64,000 bases of DNA from Dyadobacter sp. CY326 (GCF_021390515.1 NZ_JAJUXI010000002.1:310001-374000), one strand, 5' to 3'; positions 35,813 through 44,786 are shown, counted from the first letter of the stretch. The notes: a model not told the origin generated them from the letters alone. A program made the numbers and translations.

Positions 35813-37342
35813 ATGAAAAAATTTAGACACATTATTGTCCTACTGGCTGTATCTATCAAACTAGCGGCACAGCCGCAAACCGCTAACTATCATTATAAAA
35901 TAGATTTGTTAAACGTCAAGGATGATAAGGTTCTTGTAACATTTACGCCCCCTCAGAACAACTTAAAAGAGGGTAAATACATAATACCCAGGATGGTTCC
36001 CGGGTATTATGATGCCATGGATTTCGGTCAATATATATCAGATTTTAAGGCAGTTGATCATAAAGGAAAACCAATTGAGGTTAAAAAGCTGGATGTGAAC
36101 ACTTGGATGGTTGCAGACCTGAAAAACGCTGCTAAGATAAGTTACCTGGTATCCGATGGATGGGAACACCTTACGCAGCAAACCGGAGGCGCGAAATCTC
36201 CTGCCAGCATGTTCAAAAAGGACAGTTTATTTATTATCAATTATAATTCGCTTGTCGGGTATTTTGATGAAATTACAACTGCTGGCTATGATATCACAGT
36301 CAAGAAAAATACCAAATTCTATCCTTCATCCGCTCTGAAATATATTCCTAAAAATGACACAACCGATGTTACGTCGGCAAAAGATTATCGGCATCTTGTC
36401 GACTCCCCGGTCTTTTACTGTGTGCCGGATACCACCTGGTTAAAAGTCGGTAACACGAATGTCCTGGTTTCTTTTTTTTCCAGCGAGCATAATTCTTTTT
36501 CAAAAAACCTCGCAACAAAGCTGGAAACAATTTTGACTAACCAGCAGACATATCTTGGTGGAAAGCTACCCGTAAATGAATATGCATTTCTAATTTATCA
36601 CGAAGAAATGCCGAGAGGACTATTGGGCGACGGCCTGGAACACAGCAACTCAACAGTTTGCTTGTACGCTTCACCGACCTTGGATAAACTTCCCGAAGCA
36701 TTAATGGGCGTAGCCTCACATGAATTTTTTCATATTTTAACCCCACTCAATATCCACTCCGGAGAAATACAGGAATTCAACTTCCTCAATCCAGTGCTAT
36801 CCAAACATCTGTGGCTCTATGAAGGAATGACCGAATATGCTACCATCCATATGCCTGTCAAGCAACGAATGATAAGCCTGCCGGATTTTGCCAAAGTGAT
36901 TGAGGGAAAAATAAAGGGAATGGAACAGTTCGACAATCATCTTTCCATGACTGAGATGAGTACGAAAGCGATCGAACGACAGGATCAATATATGAATTTT
37001 TACCAGAAAGGAGCATTGATCGGTTTATGCCTTGATATACGGCTAAGAGAACTTTCCGGGGGTAAGATAGGCACGCAAGATTTAATGCAAAAGCTTATGA
37101 AGAAATTCGGGTCAGAAAAGGCTTTCAAAGACGAAGAATTATTTGATGAAATTACGGCGATGACGTTTCCAGAGATCCGTCAGTTTTTTAAAGATTACGT
37201 GGAGCAAGGTGAGCCGATCCCTCTTAAAGAAAGTTTACAGAAGGCCGGACTTGCTTACGACCAGACATCAAAAGTGATTACTGCTACTGATAACCCTTCA
37301 AAAAGTCAACTTTCCTTGCGTAAAGCGTGGATTAATCAATAG
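35813..37342 (+). CDS. M61-family glycyl aminopeptidase-like protein
   Basis: This 509-aa exported protein has a signal peptide (residues 1-20) and the M61 layout: beta-rich N-terminal domain (PRMVPGYYDAMDFGQYISDF), zinc motif SHEFFHILTPLNIH, and the downstream Glu in LYEGMTEYATIH. Many Bacteroidota M61 proteins carry a C-terminal PDZ domain and exceed 580 aa; here the protein ends shortly after EQGEPIPLKESLQKAGL, so the PDZ part appears to be missing or very short. Function is peptide trimming in the periplasm, with preference for N-terminal Gly or Ala in the family. Confidence 0.9.
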   Translation: MKKFRHIIVLLAVSIKLAAQPQTANYHYKIDLLNVKDDKVLVTFTPPQNNLKEGKYIIPRMVPGYYDAMDFGQYISDFKAVDHKGKPIEVKKLDVNTWMVADLKNAAKISYLVSDGWEHLTQQTGGAKSPASMFKKDSLFIINYNSLVGYFDEITTAGYDITVKKNTKFYPSSALKYIPKNDTTDVTSAKDYRHLVDSPVFYCVPDTTWLKVGNTNVLVSFFSSEHNSFSKNLATKLETILTNQQTYLGGKLPVNEYAFLIYHEEMPRGLLGDGLEHSNSTVCLYASPTLDKLPEALMGVASHEFFHILTPLNIHSGEIQEFNFLNPVLSKHLWLYEGMTEYATIHMPVKQRMISLPDFAKVIEGKIKGMEQFDNHLSMTEMSTKAIERQDQYMNFYQKGALIGLCLDIRLRELSGGKIGTQDLMQKLMKKFGSEKAFKDEELFDEITAMTFPEIRQFFKDYVEQGEPIPLKESLQKAGLAYDQTSKVITATDNPSKSQLSLRKAWINQ

Positions 37343-37461
37343 AATTTCATTTCAGATGATGTTCTCAGGCATCAGCGACCGGTGCTTTGGTAAGCTTAGT
37401 GCGTTTACATGACCATTATAATAAACAGTTTCAATTCCATCGTCGCCATAAGGGCGTTTTA

Positions 37462-37499
37462 TAGACAAATATCTACGAGTTTATAAAACATATATCATC
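37462..37499 (+). promoter_or_regulatory. Composite regulatory site 2 (pirin-monooxygenase-VOC operon)
   Basis: TAGAC-AAAT-ATCTA (37462-37475), 19 nt, TCATC (37495-37499). The intervening sequence is nearly the same as at site 1 (GAGTTTAT-AAACA-ATA). It lies about 150 bp upstream of the pirin gene. Confidence 0.75.
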
Positions 37500-37649
37500 T
37501 TTTCAGTCTAATAGTATCATTAAAATTGCACCATTTACATCAAGTGTGCAATTATGAATACTGGGCCAGATTCATAGACGAAATTCATTAAGCCGGTGGG
37601 ATCATTTATATCATCTAATTCTACAGTCATTACTTATCAAGATCAAAAT

Positions 37650-38564
37650 ATGCTGGATATCGTAATTTCATCACGTCAGGCGGAAATCATACCCGGTTTC
37701 GTCGTTAAGCGTCTCTTACCCTACCAACTCAGGCGAATGGTCGGGCCTTTTATTTTTATGGACCATGGTGGACCAGTCAGTATACCAACCGCTATTCATA
37801 GTAATCTGGATGTGCTGCCGCATCCTCATATTGGTTTATCTACTGTCAGTTATTTGTTTAGCGGCAAGATCATGCACCGGGATTCTCTTGGTGTTGAGCA
37901 GGCCATTAAACCAGGCGAAGTAAACTGGATGACCGCCGGTAAGGGAATTGCGCACAGCGAACGTTTTGAAGATCCAGCCATCAGGGCCGGTGGGAATCTG
38001 GAAATGATACAAACCTGGGTGGCATTGCCCGAAAAAGATGAAGAAGCCGACCCGAGCTTTCATAACTATAAACCGGATCAGTTACCGGTATTTACAGATA
38101 CCGGAGTCTGGATGCGGCTAATCGCCGGAGATGCCTTTGGCCTGAAAAGCGGTGTAAAAAGCACATCGCCGTTATTTTATCTCCATGTTGTCCTTGAAGA
38201 AGGTGCCCGGTTTGGCATTCCCACGGGGCATCGTGAAAGAGGTGTTTACATTGTCCACGGAAGTATCACAGTAAGCGGGACGCGTTACCAGGCCGGACAA
38301 CTTTTGGTATTTAGTAATGGGGTCGATCCCGTGATCGTCGCTGCCGAGCATACCACATTGATGATGCTCGGCGGTGAGCATCTGGGAGAACGATACATCT
38401 GGTGGAACTTTGTATCGAGTCGCAGGGAAAGGATAGAACAGGCCAAAGAAGACTGGAAGCAGGGTCGCATTCTGTTACCGCCTGCCGATAACGCCGAATT
38501 CATCCCCTTACCAGCAACAAACTCACGGCCAGCCGGCGGGCCACCACCCAATACTTTGTCTTGA
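37650..38564 (+). CDS. Pirin-family protein 1
   Basis: This 304-aa double-cupin protein has the pirin metal site DVLPHPHIGLSTVSYLFSG with the later WMTAGKGIAHSER. Some pirins act as quercetin-type dioxygenases, others as redox-sensing cofactors. The start is set at ATG 37650; the frame is open to a GTG at 37596, which would add 18 weakly conserved residues. It heads a four-gene plus-strand run (pirin, luciferase-like monooxygenase, pirin, VOC) with gaps of 40-63 bp, under composite site 2. Confidence 0.92.
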   Translation: MLDIVISSRQAEIIPGFVVKRLLPYQLRRMVGPFIFMDHGGPVSIPTAIHSNLDVLPHPHIGLSTVSYLFSGKIMHRDSLGVEQAIKPGEVNWMTAGKGIAHSERFEDPAIRAGGNLEMIQTWVALPEKDEEADPSFHNYKPDQLPVFTDTGVWMRLIAGDAFGLKSGVKSTSPLFYLHVVLEEGARFGIPTGHRERGVYIVHGSITVSGTRYQAGQLLVFSNGVDPVIVAAEHTTLMMLGGEHLGERYIWWNFVSSRRERIEQAKEDWKQGRILLPPADNAEFIPLPATNSRPAGGPPPNTLS

Positions 38565-38626
38565 TAATGACTTTGTAACCGAAAACGGATAACAATAAAT
38601 ACAAACTGAAAAACATAAAAAGAAAT

Positions 38627-39640
38627 ATGGAAATAGGAATAGATAGTTTCGCATCGGCCATGTACGGAAGTAATGAACTGAGTAGTGTTGATGCAATGGA
38701 GCAACTATTAGACAGGATTGTGGCGGCAGACGAGGCTGGGCTCGATGTTTTCGGAATTGGAGAACATCATAAAAAAGAATTTCTAGATTCAGTTCCGGCG
38801 GTGATACTTGCCGCTGCTGCTGCCCGCACCAAAAGGATCAGGCTGATGAGTGCGGTGACCGTGCTGAGCACTTCGGATCCAGTGTGGGTGTTTCAGCAAT
38901 TCGCTACACTGGATATCATTTCCAAGGGACGTGCGGAGATCATTGCCGGCCGGGGTTCTGCCACAGAAGCGTTTCCGCTGTTCGGTTATAAGCTTGATGA
39001 TTATGACGCCCTGTTCAGTGAGAAACTAAAATTATTGCTTCAGCTCAGGGATGAGGAATTTGTTACCTGGTCGGGCAAGTTCAGACCCGCTCTGCATAAT
39101 CAGCCGGTCTATCCTCGCCCTGTACAGCAGCAATTACCCGTTTGGGTGGGCGTTGGCGGTACAGCGCAATCGTTTGTGCGTGCCGGTAAGCTGGGGCTTC
39201 CGCTGATGGTGGCCGTCATCGGCGGACAAACAGAGAGCTTCAGGCCGCTGGTCGATCTATACAGAAAGGCTGGTAAAGAAGCTGGTTTCAAGCCAGAGGA
39301 GCTTAAAGTCGGACTGCATTCGCCGGGATATGTGGGCGAAACGGACCAGTCCGCGAGCACGGATTATGCTCCCGGGTACATAGAGTCATGGTCTAAAATA
39401 GGCCGGGAGCGTGGCTGGGGGCCGGTTACAAAAGCGCAATTCGATGCTGGTGCCTCTGCAAAAGGTGTGTTGATGGTTGGCGGACCGGAAACGGTCGCCG
39501 AAAAGCTCAAAAGGCATAGCGAAGCACTCGGCGGCATCGACCTGTTCACATTCCAAATGGACATTGCGGGCCTGACACACCAGCAGTTAACGCGGTCTAT
39601 CGAATTGATCGGCAGCCGGGTGATCCCATTGGTTAAATAG
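38627..39640 (+). CDS. LLM-class flavin-dependent oxidoreductase
   Basis: This 337-aa bacterial luciferase-like monooxygenase has a TIM-barrel pattern with GIGEHHKKEF near the start, a family hallmark, and ISKGRAEIIAGRGSATEAFPLFG in the FMN-binding region. The enzymes oxidise small organics with FMNH2 and O2. It is the second gene of the operon at 37650-41108, next to two pirins and a ring-cleavage type VOC protein, which suggests the breakdown or detoxification of an aromatic or electrophile. Confidence 0.93.
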   Translation: MEIGIDSFASAMYGSNELSSVDAMEQLLDRIVAADEAGLDVFGIGEHHKKEFLDSVPAVILAAAAARTKRIRLMSAVTVLSTSDPVWVFQQFATLDIISKGRAEIIAGRGSATEAFPLFGYKLDDYDALFSEKLKLLLQLRDEEFVTWSGKFRPALHNQPVYPRPVQQQLPVWVGVGGTAQSFVRAGKLGLPLMVAVIGGQTESFRPLVDLYRKAGKEAGFKPEELKVGLHSPGYVGETDQSASTDYAPGYIESWSKIGRERGWGPVTKAQFDAGASAKGVLMVGGPETVAEKLKRHSEALGGIDLFTFQMDIAGLTHQQLTRSIELIGSRVIPLVK

Positions 39641-39703
39641 AGCCATAGGGCTATCACCATCCAAATCTTTACCGAAATTCTATTCGTTCACGGTCATTTT
39701 TTT

Positions 39704-40588
39704 ATGAAGAAGAAAAGCAGCTTTTCAACCCAGGGGCAAAGGGCAGATATTGGTTACCTGGAAATATCCCGAATGCTACCCAACCGATATGCCGACGCGG
39801 TGGGGCCGTTCGTATTTCTTGACCACATCGTGCCAAGGATCCAGAGCAAGATTAATAAAGAGGGGACCGGTGCGCACCCGCACCGGGGCATTGCCACATT
39901 GAGCTACATATTAAATGGCGAAGACGAGCATTTTGACAGTGCCGGGAACTATGCCAAGGTACATTCCGGAGGGGTCCAATGGATGAATGCCGGTAACGGG
40001 ATCATTCATGATGAAACGTTGAATTATGATTCGCAAAGTGATTCGCAACTTGTACACGCTTTCCAGTTTTGGATCAATCTGCCCTCAGAAATCAAGGCTG
40101 AAAAACCAGCTTATTTAGCCATTGAAGGAAGTGAAGTGCCGCGCAAAGACCTGCCGGATGGCAAAAGTTGGGTCAAAGTTATCGTGGGGACATTTGAGGA
40201 TATAAGTTCGGTGATACCCAATTATTCTGAGCAATTCCTTTATCATATCCATCTTGAGGCTGGCGCCCTTTTCTCGATCGAATTTGCAGACGAAATAGAG
40301 GTCGCAGCCTACCTTCCCGAAGTGCCAGCCATCATCAATGATGAAATATTCAATGTCGGCGAATTTATCGAGTTTGACAGAAAACAAGGTAGTATCGAGC
40401 TGAAAAACGAATGCCAGAAAGCATGCGATTTTATATTATTCGGTGGAGAAGCGTATCCGGAGCCAATCTTCGCTGAGGGACCGTTCGTGATGAACTCGAA
40501 GCTGGACATAGCCATTGCTTACCGGGATTTTTATAATGGCGAATATGGCAAGATCGATTATGAGAAACAAAAGTCGAAAAGTCAGTAA
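39704..40588 (+). CDS. Pirin-family protein 2
   Basis: This 294-aa pirin has the metal site GTGAHPHRGIATLSYILNG and WMNAGNGIIHDE. It is only moderately similar to pirin 1 (37650) in the N-terminal cupin. It is the third gene of the operon. The presence of two pirins beside an oxygenase suggests they act on different forms of one substrate or form a heteromer. Confidence 0.92.
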   Translation: MKKKSSFSTQGQRADIGYLEISRMLPNRYADAVGPFVFLDHIVPRIQSKINKEGTGAHPHRGIATLSYILNGEDEHFDSAGNYAKVHSGGVQWMNAGNGIIHDETLNYDSQSDSQLVHAFQFWINLPSEIKAEKPAYLAIEGSEVPRKDLPDGKSWVKVIVGTFEDISSVIPNYSEQFLYHIHLEAGALFSIEFADEIEVAAYLPEVPAIINDEIFNVGEFIEFDRKQGSIELKNECQKACDFILFGGEAYPEPIFAEGPFVMNSKLDIAIAYRDFYNGEYGKIDYEKQKSKSQ

Positions 40589-40628
40589 CAGTTTCATTAT
40601 CATTACAAACACTACCAAATCATATCTT

Positions 40629-41108
40629 ATGGACAATTATGTGATACCTGCTCAGACCCGCATAGGTCATGTACATTTAAAAGTAAGTGATCTGCAACGC
40701 TCACTTGATTTTTACTGTGGTTTATTGGGCTTTCAACTGACGAATACCTATGGTGATCAGGCCGCCTTTATATCAGCCGGCGGGTATCACCATCATATAG
40801 GTTTGAACACCTGGCACAGTAAAGATAGCGGTCCGGCCCCTGAACGCGCGCCCGGCCTATATCACACGGCCATTCTATATCCGGAAAGAAAAGATCTTGC
40901 GGCAGCTTTACGAAGGCTGATACAGGCAAAATATCCAATAACAGGCGCATCAGACCATGGCGTATCTGAAGCAATATATCTTGATGACCCGGATAAAAAC
41001 GGCGTTGAACTTTATTGGGACCGACCACAAGCGGAATGGATTGTTGAAAATGGAAGAATAACCATGTTCACCAAACACTTGGATGTGGAAGGTTTGCTAG
41101 CGCTTTGA
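40629..41108 (+). CDS. VOC-family dioxygenase (catechol 2,3-dioxygenase-like)
   Basis: This 159-aa protein resembles the first domain of CatE-type catechol 2,3-dioxygenases. The probable metal ligands are His in IGHVHLKVSDL, His in GLYHTAILYP and Glu in NGVELYWD. ATG 40629 is chosen because MDNYVIPAQTRIGHVHLKV is the normal start; the open frame begins earlier within the pirin 2 gene. CatE is usually twice this length (two VOC modules), so this may be a single-module or dimer-forming relative. Last gene of the operon. Confidence 0.88.
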   Translation: MDNYVIPAQTRIGHVHLKVSDLQRSLDFYCGLLGFQLTNTYGDQAAFISAGGYHHHIGLNTWHSKDSGPAPERAPGLYHTAILYPERKDLAAALRRLIQAKYPITGASDHGVSEAIYLDDPDKNGVELYWDRPQAEWIVENGRITMFTKHLDVEGLLAL

Positions 41109-41216
41109 TAATATCATATTCACGGGACAGAGAGTTAATGATCTGCAATTACACACTCCGTATATGAACTGGCGCTGATCGAGAAAACCAGCGGCTTTGG
41201 TTTATTATTACAACAA

Positions 41217-41252
41217 ATCAGCCCGGGGATTCAATGATCCTCGGGCTGATTT
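41217..41252. terminator. Bidirectional terminator between VOC and SDR genes
   Basis: A strong stem of about 15 bp (AATCAGCCCG.. / ..CGGGCTGATT) with a short loop, followed by TTTTA on the plus side and preceded by A-rich DNA. It serves both convergent genes. Confidence 0.8.
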
Positions 41253-41268
41253 TAATAACGATGAAAGT

Positions 41269-42135
41269 TTATGCTAAAAGACTTTCCATCCCAAATGCCT
41301 TCAAAGCTTTTGCATATTCAACACTGACAGCGTCGTTGGCTTTTTTTATAAATTCGCCTGTCGTGGGATCAACTACTGTTCTTAATGGCCTTTCTCCTTT
41401 TGGCAAATTGATCAGATCTACTATTGCATCTGCGACATCTTGCGGATTCGGTTTAAAAGTTTCAAATAGTTGGCCAATAGCGGCGACCATTTTATTTGGG
41501 TAAACGGCTAACAATTCTTCGTAACCATTGGTGGTTGCCACATCCGAAGCAAGTCTGGCTTTTTGACTCATTTCGGTAGGAAATGCACCTGGTTCTATAA
41601 TGGCTACATCAATTCCCAACGGCCTCACTTCATAATGCAATCCTTCGCTTAACCCCTCCAAACCAAATTTCGAAGCACTATAAACCACTGAAAAAGGAAA
41701 ACTGACCCTTCCGAAACCACTTGTGACATTAATGATCAGTCCTTCTGATTTTTTACGCATGTATGGCAATGCCAATTTTATCAATCTAAAAGGGGCAATT
41801 ACGTTCACGTCAAACATTTCCTCCACATCTGCCACTGAATAACTTTCTGCAACGCCCATCATTCCAATTCCAGCATTGTTTACCAATACATCAATGGTTC
41901 CCTCATTGGCGATAATGGTGTCAATAGCAGCTTTCACGCTGGTCTCGTCTGTTAAACTTACATCTAAAACGGTGATATTTTCCACCAGGGTTAATGCCTT
42001 CGCTTTTTCAGCATTCTTTCCGTTAATATCCCTCATGGTTGCGTAAACTTTATGCCCTAAAGCGGCTAAACTATTGGCAGTAAGCCATCCAAAACCACTA
42101 TTTGTTCCTGTTATCAATACGACTTTTTTGCTCAT
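41269..42135 (-). CDS. SDR-family oxidoreductase (pair 1, with Crp-like regulator)
   Basis: This 288-aa short-chain dehydrogenase has the cofactor motif TGTNSGFG, the structural NNAGIG and the active site Ser in VTSGFG with Tyr-x3-Lys in VYSASKFG. The substrate is unknown. A TTAAC-N4-GGTAA site lies 56 bp upstream of its start, matching the site in front of the Crp-like gene at 42214. The pair therefore seems to be one local regulator-target unit. Confidence 0.93.
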   Translation of the reverse strand: MSKKVVLITGTNSGFGWLTANSLAALGHKVYATMRDINGKNAEKAKALTLVENITVLDVSLTDETSVKAAIDTIIANEGTIDVLVNNAGIGMMGVAESYSVADVEEMFDVNVIAPFRLIKLALPYMRKKSEGLIINVTSGFGRVSFPFSVVYSASKFGLEGLSEGLHYEVRPLGIDVAIIEPGAFPTEMSQKARLASDVATTNGYEELLAVYPNKMVAAIGQLFETFKPNPQDVADAIVDLINLPKGERPLRTVVDPTTGEFIKKANDAVSVEYAKALKAFGMESLLA

Positions 42136-42190
42136 TGTTTTATACTTTAAATTAATGATACAAATGTCGGTATCTAAAAAAGGAAAGTAT

Positions 42191-42204
42191 TTAACAAATG
42201 GTAA
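42191..42204. promoter_or_regulatory. Candidate Crp-like operator upstream of SDR 41269
   Basis: TTAAC-AAAT-GGTAA; its reverse complement TTACCATTTGTTAA differs by one base from the dyad at 42818-42831. The 5-4-5 spacing is typical of the Crp/Fnr superfamily. A second pair, GATAC-N8-GTATC, at 42157-42174 lies near the probable promoter. Confidence 0.6.
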
Positions 42205-42213
42205 AAAGCAATC

Positions 42214-42783
42214 TCAACGAATATTTTTCCGTATTCTACTCAATGATTGTTGTGTTATCCCAATGTAGGAAGCGATATGGGAAAGCGGAATACAATTGAC
42301 GAGGCCAGGGAAATGTTCTATGAATGATAAATAGCGGGTGGTTGCATCTTCTGAAACCAAGGGGCTCCTTCTTTCGATCGTTTTTAATAAACAATTTTTT
42401 AATATCAGGCCTGTAATTGCGTCCCAGCCAACAATGGTATTTCCAATTTCGTCCCAGTCTTTTTTTGAAAAAACAAGCAATTTGCTATCGGTAACAGCTT
42501 GAATATACTCGGATGCAACTACTTGTGCTTCAAACCTTTGCTGGTCTGAAACAAAATTATTTTCATCAATGAAATATTGAGTAATCTCTTCGCCTTTGTT
42601 ATTGTAATAGCAGAAACGAACGACCCCTTCGAGAAGAAATCCAACTTGCTTGGGGATTTTTCCGGCTTCGGAAAAGTAATCCTCCTTGTGAAGTTCCAGC
42701 GTTTTGGCTTTGCTTACAATAAAATCTGTTTGCTGCTTGTTCAGATTCCCAAACTGTAATATGTAATTTACGAATTCTTCCAT
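42214..42783 (-). CDS. Crp/Fnr-family transcriptional regulator (paralogue 2)
   Basis: This 189-aa regulator has the beta-roll (YFSEAGKIPKQVGFLLEGVVRF) and C-terminal HTH (IPLSHIASYIGITQQSLSRIRK). It is more distant from the 33870/49321 pair than they are from each other. A TTACC-ATTT-GGTAA dyad lies 35 bp upstream of its start, and a near copy lies upstream of the following SDR gene, so autoregulation and control of the SDR are likely. Confidence 0.9.
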   Translation of the reverse strand: MEEFVNYILQFGNLNKQQTDFIVSKAKTLELHKEDYFSEAGKIPKQVGFLLEGVVRFCYYNNKGEEITQYFIDENNFVSDQQRFEAQVVASEYIQAVTDSKLLVFSKKDWDEIGNTIVGWDAITGLILKNCLLKTIERRSPLVSEDATTRYLSFIEHFPGLVNCIPLSHIASYIGITQQSLSRIRKNIR

Positions 42784-42817
42784 TGATTAAATTTCGTATT
42801 TATTACGGAGAGTTCAT

Positions 42818-42831
42818 TTACCATTTGGTAA
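42818..42831. promoter_or_regulatory. Candidate autoregulatory operator of Crp-like gene 42214
   Basis: TTACC-ATTT-GGTAA is a perfect 5-4-5 dyad. Its near copy at 42191-42204 is upstream of the SDR gene. Confidence 0.6.
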
Positions 42832-43253
42832 AAAAAGTCAGAAATTCCAGCGGCGACATTTCGATTTTGTTTTTAAAAAGTTTATTGAACGATTGCGGGC
42901 GCTCGAAGCCTAAGTTATAGGCAATTTCGGAAACCGATAAATTAATTGCCGTTAAATATTCCTTCGCTTTTTCAATCAATTTTTCCTGGATATGTTGCTG
43001 TGCACCTTGTCTGGTGAGAGAACGCAGCGCATCGCTCAAATAATTAGAAGATAGGTTAAGTTGGCGCGCCAGATACTCAACTGTAAGAACAGCATGTTTT
43101 AAACCTGACTCAGCATTGAAATACCTGTGTATGTTGGTCGATATGCTGATATTCTTCTTCAATTTTTTTGAAAATCGCTATTATGTCGTTTTCTTCTCGC
43201 TCTGAAAGATGCAGGGCTTCGTTTACAGAACGGTTTGTTGTGTCTAAATTGAT
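42818..43253 (-). pseudogene. AraC-family regulator remnant
   Basis: Two frames together give the C-terminal part of an AraC-type regulator. The first frame (43253 to about 43110) reads NRSVNEALHLSEREENDIIAI and KKIEEEYQHIDQHTQ. The second (about 43130 to 42818) reads YFNAESGLKHAVLTVEYLAR, then NYLSDALRSLTRQGAQQHIQEK and the second HTH (SVSEIAYNLGFERPQSFNKLF). Some 35-40 residues that normally join the parts are missing and the frame changes at the joint. The N-terminal cupin domain is absent. The SASA hydrolase gene starts directly at the broken end. It is a decayed gene. Confidence 0.75.
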
Positions 43254-43278
43254 GTGGTCATGTTTTGTAATTTTATGT

Positions 43279-44151
43279 ATGGATAGAAAAGAAAACACCT
43301 TGCATTCATTTTTAATGATAGGCCAGTCCAATATGGCGGGCCGTGGTTATGTCAAAGATGTAAAACCTATTTACGACGAGCATATCAAAATGCTGGTAAA
43401 TGGGAGATGGCAAACGATGACTGAGCCAATCAATTATGACCGGCCCACTTCGGGGATTGGTCTTGCTGCGTCATTTGCTGGTGCCTGGCGTATGAAAAAT
43501 GAAAATTTGCAGATAGGGCTGATTCCCAGCGCAGATGGTGGCACTAGCCTGGATGACTGGGAAGTGGGAGGGCCACTTTTTGATAATGCCGTATTTCAAG
43601 CGAAACTGGCACAACGGACTAGTTTGCTCAGCGGTTTTTTATGGCACCAGGGAGAGAACGATAGCTTTGGGGGCCGATCCAGCAATTATTTTGATAAATT
43701 GACCAGTCTGATTGCCGCATTTCGCAAGGAATTGCAGGCACCGGATGTTCCCTTCATTGCAGGAGGTTTGGGTGATTTTTTGAGCAGCGGCAGATATGGG
43801 AAGTATTTCACAGAATATAATTCCGTTAACGATGCGCTCCGTCAGTATGCCGACACAACGGAGAACAGTTATTTTGTGGCTGCATCTGACCTGACAGCCA
43901 ATGCGGACGGGCTCCACTTCGACGCCATTTCACAGCGGAAGCTTGGTGTCAGATATTTTGAAGCTTTTAATTGCAAAAAAAATGTGCTTGGTCCACTTGA
44001 TGATGAAAACAAGCTTATCGACAGGATTCAGGACAAACCTTTGACCAGGACTGAAAAGGCAGCCTTGCTGGAAATTAGTTTTGCCCGTGGGGATCTATCG
44101 CTGGCAGACTTTGAGAACCAGTTATCAACATTGAATTCAATGTCGTCGTAA
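43279..44151 (+). CDS. SASA-domain carbohydrate esterase (sialate O-acetylesterase family)
   Basis: This 290-aa SGNH-like esterase has the catalytic Ser in FLMIGQSNMAGRG, the central block GFLWHQGENDSF and the Asp-x-x-His in NADGLHFDAISQ. It would remove acetyl groups from sugars. No signal peptide is seen from ATG 43279, so it may be cytoplasmic. The frame is open to 43168 but that region is the antisense of the AraC remnant. The last 60 residues (after about 225) are an appended helical segment (KPLTRTEKAALLEISFARGDLS) resembling a SHOCT domain. Confidence 0.85.
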   Translation: MDRKENTLHSFLMIGQSNMAGRGYVKDVKPIYDEHIKMLVNGRWQTMTEPINYDRPTSGIGLAASFAGAWRMKNENLQIGLIPSADGGTSLDDWEVGGPLFDNAVFQAKLAQRTSLLSGFLWHQGENDSFGGRSSNYFDKLTSLIAAFRKELQAPDVPFIAGGLGDFLSSGRYGKYFTEYNSVNDALRQYADTTENSYFVAASDLTANADGLHFDAISQRKLGVRYFEAFNCKKNVLGPLDDENKLIDRIQDKPLTRTEKAALLEISFARGDLSLADFENQLSTLNSMSS

Positions 44152-44267
44152 ATCAAAGGCAAAAACCCGACTTCGAATATTCGCCATTTTGGCGTTTCAG
44201 GACTCACACGACAAGTCAGAGGCTGTTTTCGTGAATAACGGGATCAATTACATATCAATCCTCGCTT

Positions 44268-44696
44268 TCAATTTAATCCATGGGAATGCAACTGGCTTCT
44301 TAATTCATCCTGTAATTCCGCAATCGCTTTCTTTTTATTCTGTTTGATCCGGTCAAGCCACGTTTTCGGGCCGCCGTCGGGGTTGTACTTAGATCCCCAA
44401 GTAAGGATTTCCACCATGACTGGCACCAACTCGATGCCCTTGTCGGTGATCAGGTAAAGAAACTTTGAAGCATTTTTAGGCGAGATGACTTTGGAAAGAA
44501 TCCCTTCGTCGACAAGTAAGTTCAGCTTTTCAGTAAGTGCGGCTGAGGATATTTTCTCATCTGAGGCCCGAAATTCGAGGAAAGAATTTTTGCCGTTAAA
44601 CATGATATCCCGCAAGAGTAAAAGCATCCATTTATCACCTAATATTTCCACCGAATAATTGATGGGGCAAGTTGATCTTCTCTCGATTGTTCTCAT
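44268..44696 (-). CDS. HxlR-family winged-helix regulator
   Basis: This 142-aa regulator has the HxlR pattern: RSTCPINYSVEILGDKWMLLLLRDIMFN, FLEFRASDEKISSAALTEKL and a wing with LYLITDKGIEL. HxlR proteins sense electrophiles or oxidants, often by one Cys near the N-terminus (Cys9 here). ATG 44696 is preferred; an upstream ATG at 44765 lies within the operator. It is divergent from an SDR gene and the pair shares a long inverted repeat. Confidence 0.93.
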   Translation of the reverse strand: MRTIERRSTCPINYSVEILGDKWMLLLLRDIMFNGKNSFLEFRASDEKISSAALTEKLNLLVDEGILSKVISPKNASKFLYLITDKGIELVPVMVEILTWGSKYNPDGGPKTWLDRIKQNKKKAIAELQDELRSQLHSHGLN

Positions 44697-44711
44697 AATT
44701 CTAAAATAAAA

Positions 44712-44765
44712 GTAATCTGTTTTTTGAACCACTTTTACGGATTTGTAGTTCAGGAAACAGATCAC
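44712..44765. promoter_or_regulatory. Inverted repeat operator between HxlR and SDR genes
   Basis: The 18-bp arms 44712-44729 and 44748-44765 are reverse complements at 15 positions (core ATCTGTTT...TGAAC / GTTCA...AAACAGAT), 18 nt apart. Placed between divergent starts at 44696 and 44787, they fit an HxlR operator. Confidence 0.6.
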
Positions 44766-44786
44766 AAAAGTAACTAGAATTTAATT

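Noticed and set aside
42157-42174. GATAC-N8-GTATC dyad upstream of SDR 41269 as a main operator
   Set aside because: It is not repeated elsewhere and overlaps a probable promoter element; the TTACC/GGTAA dyad has better support.
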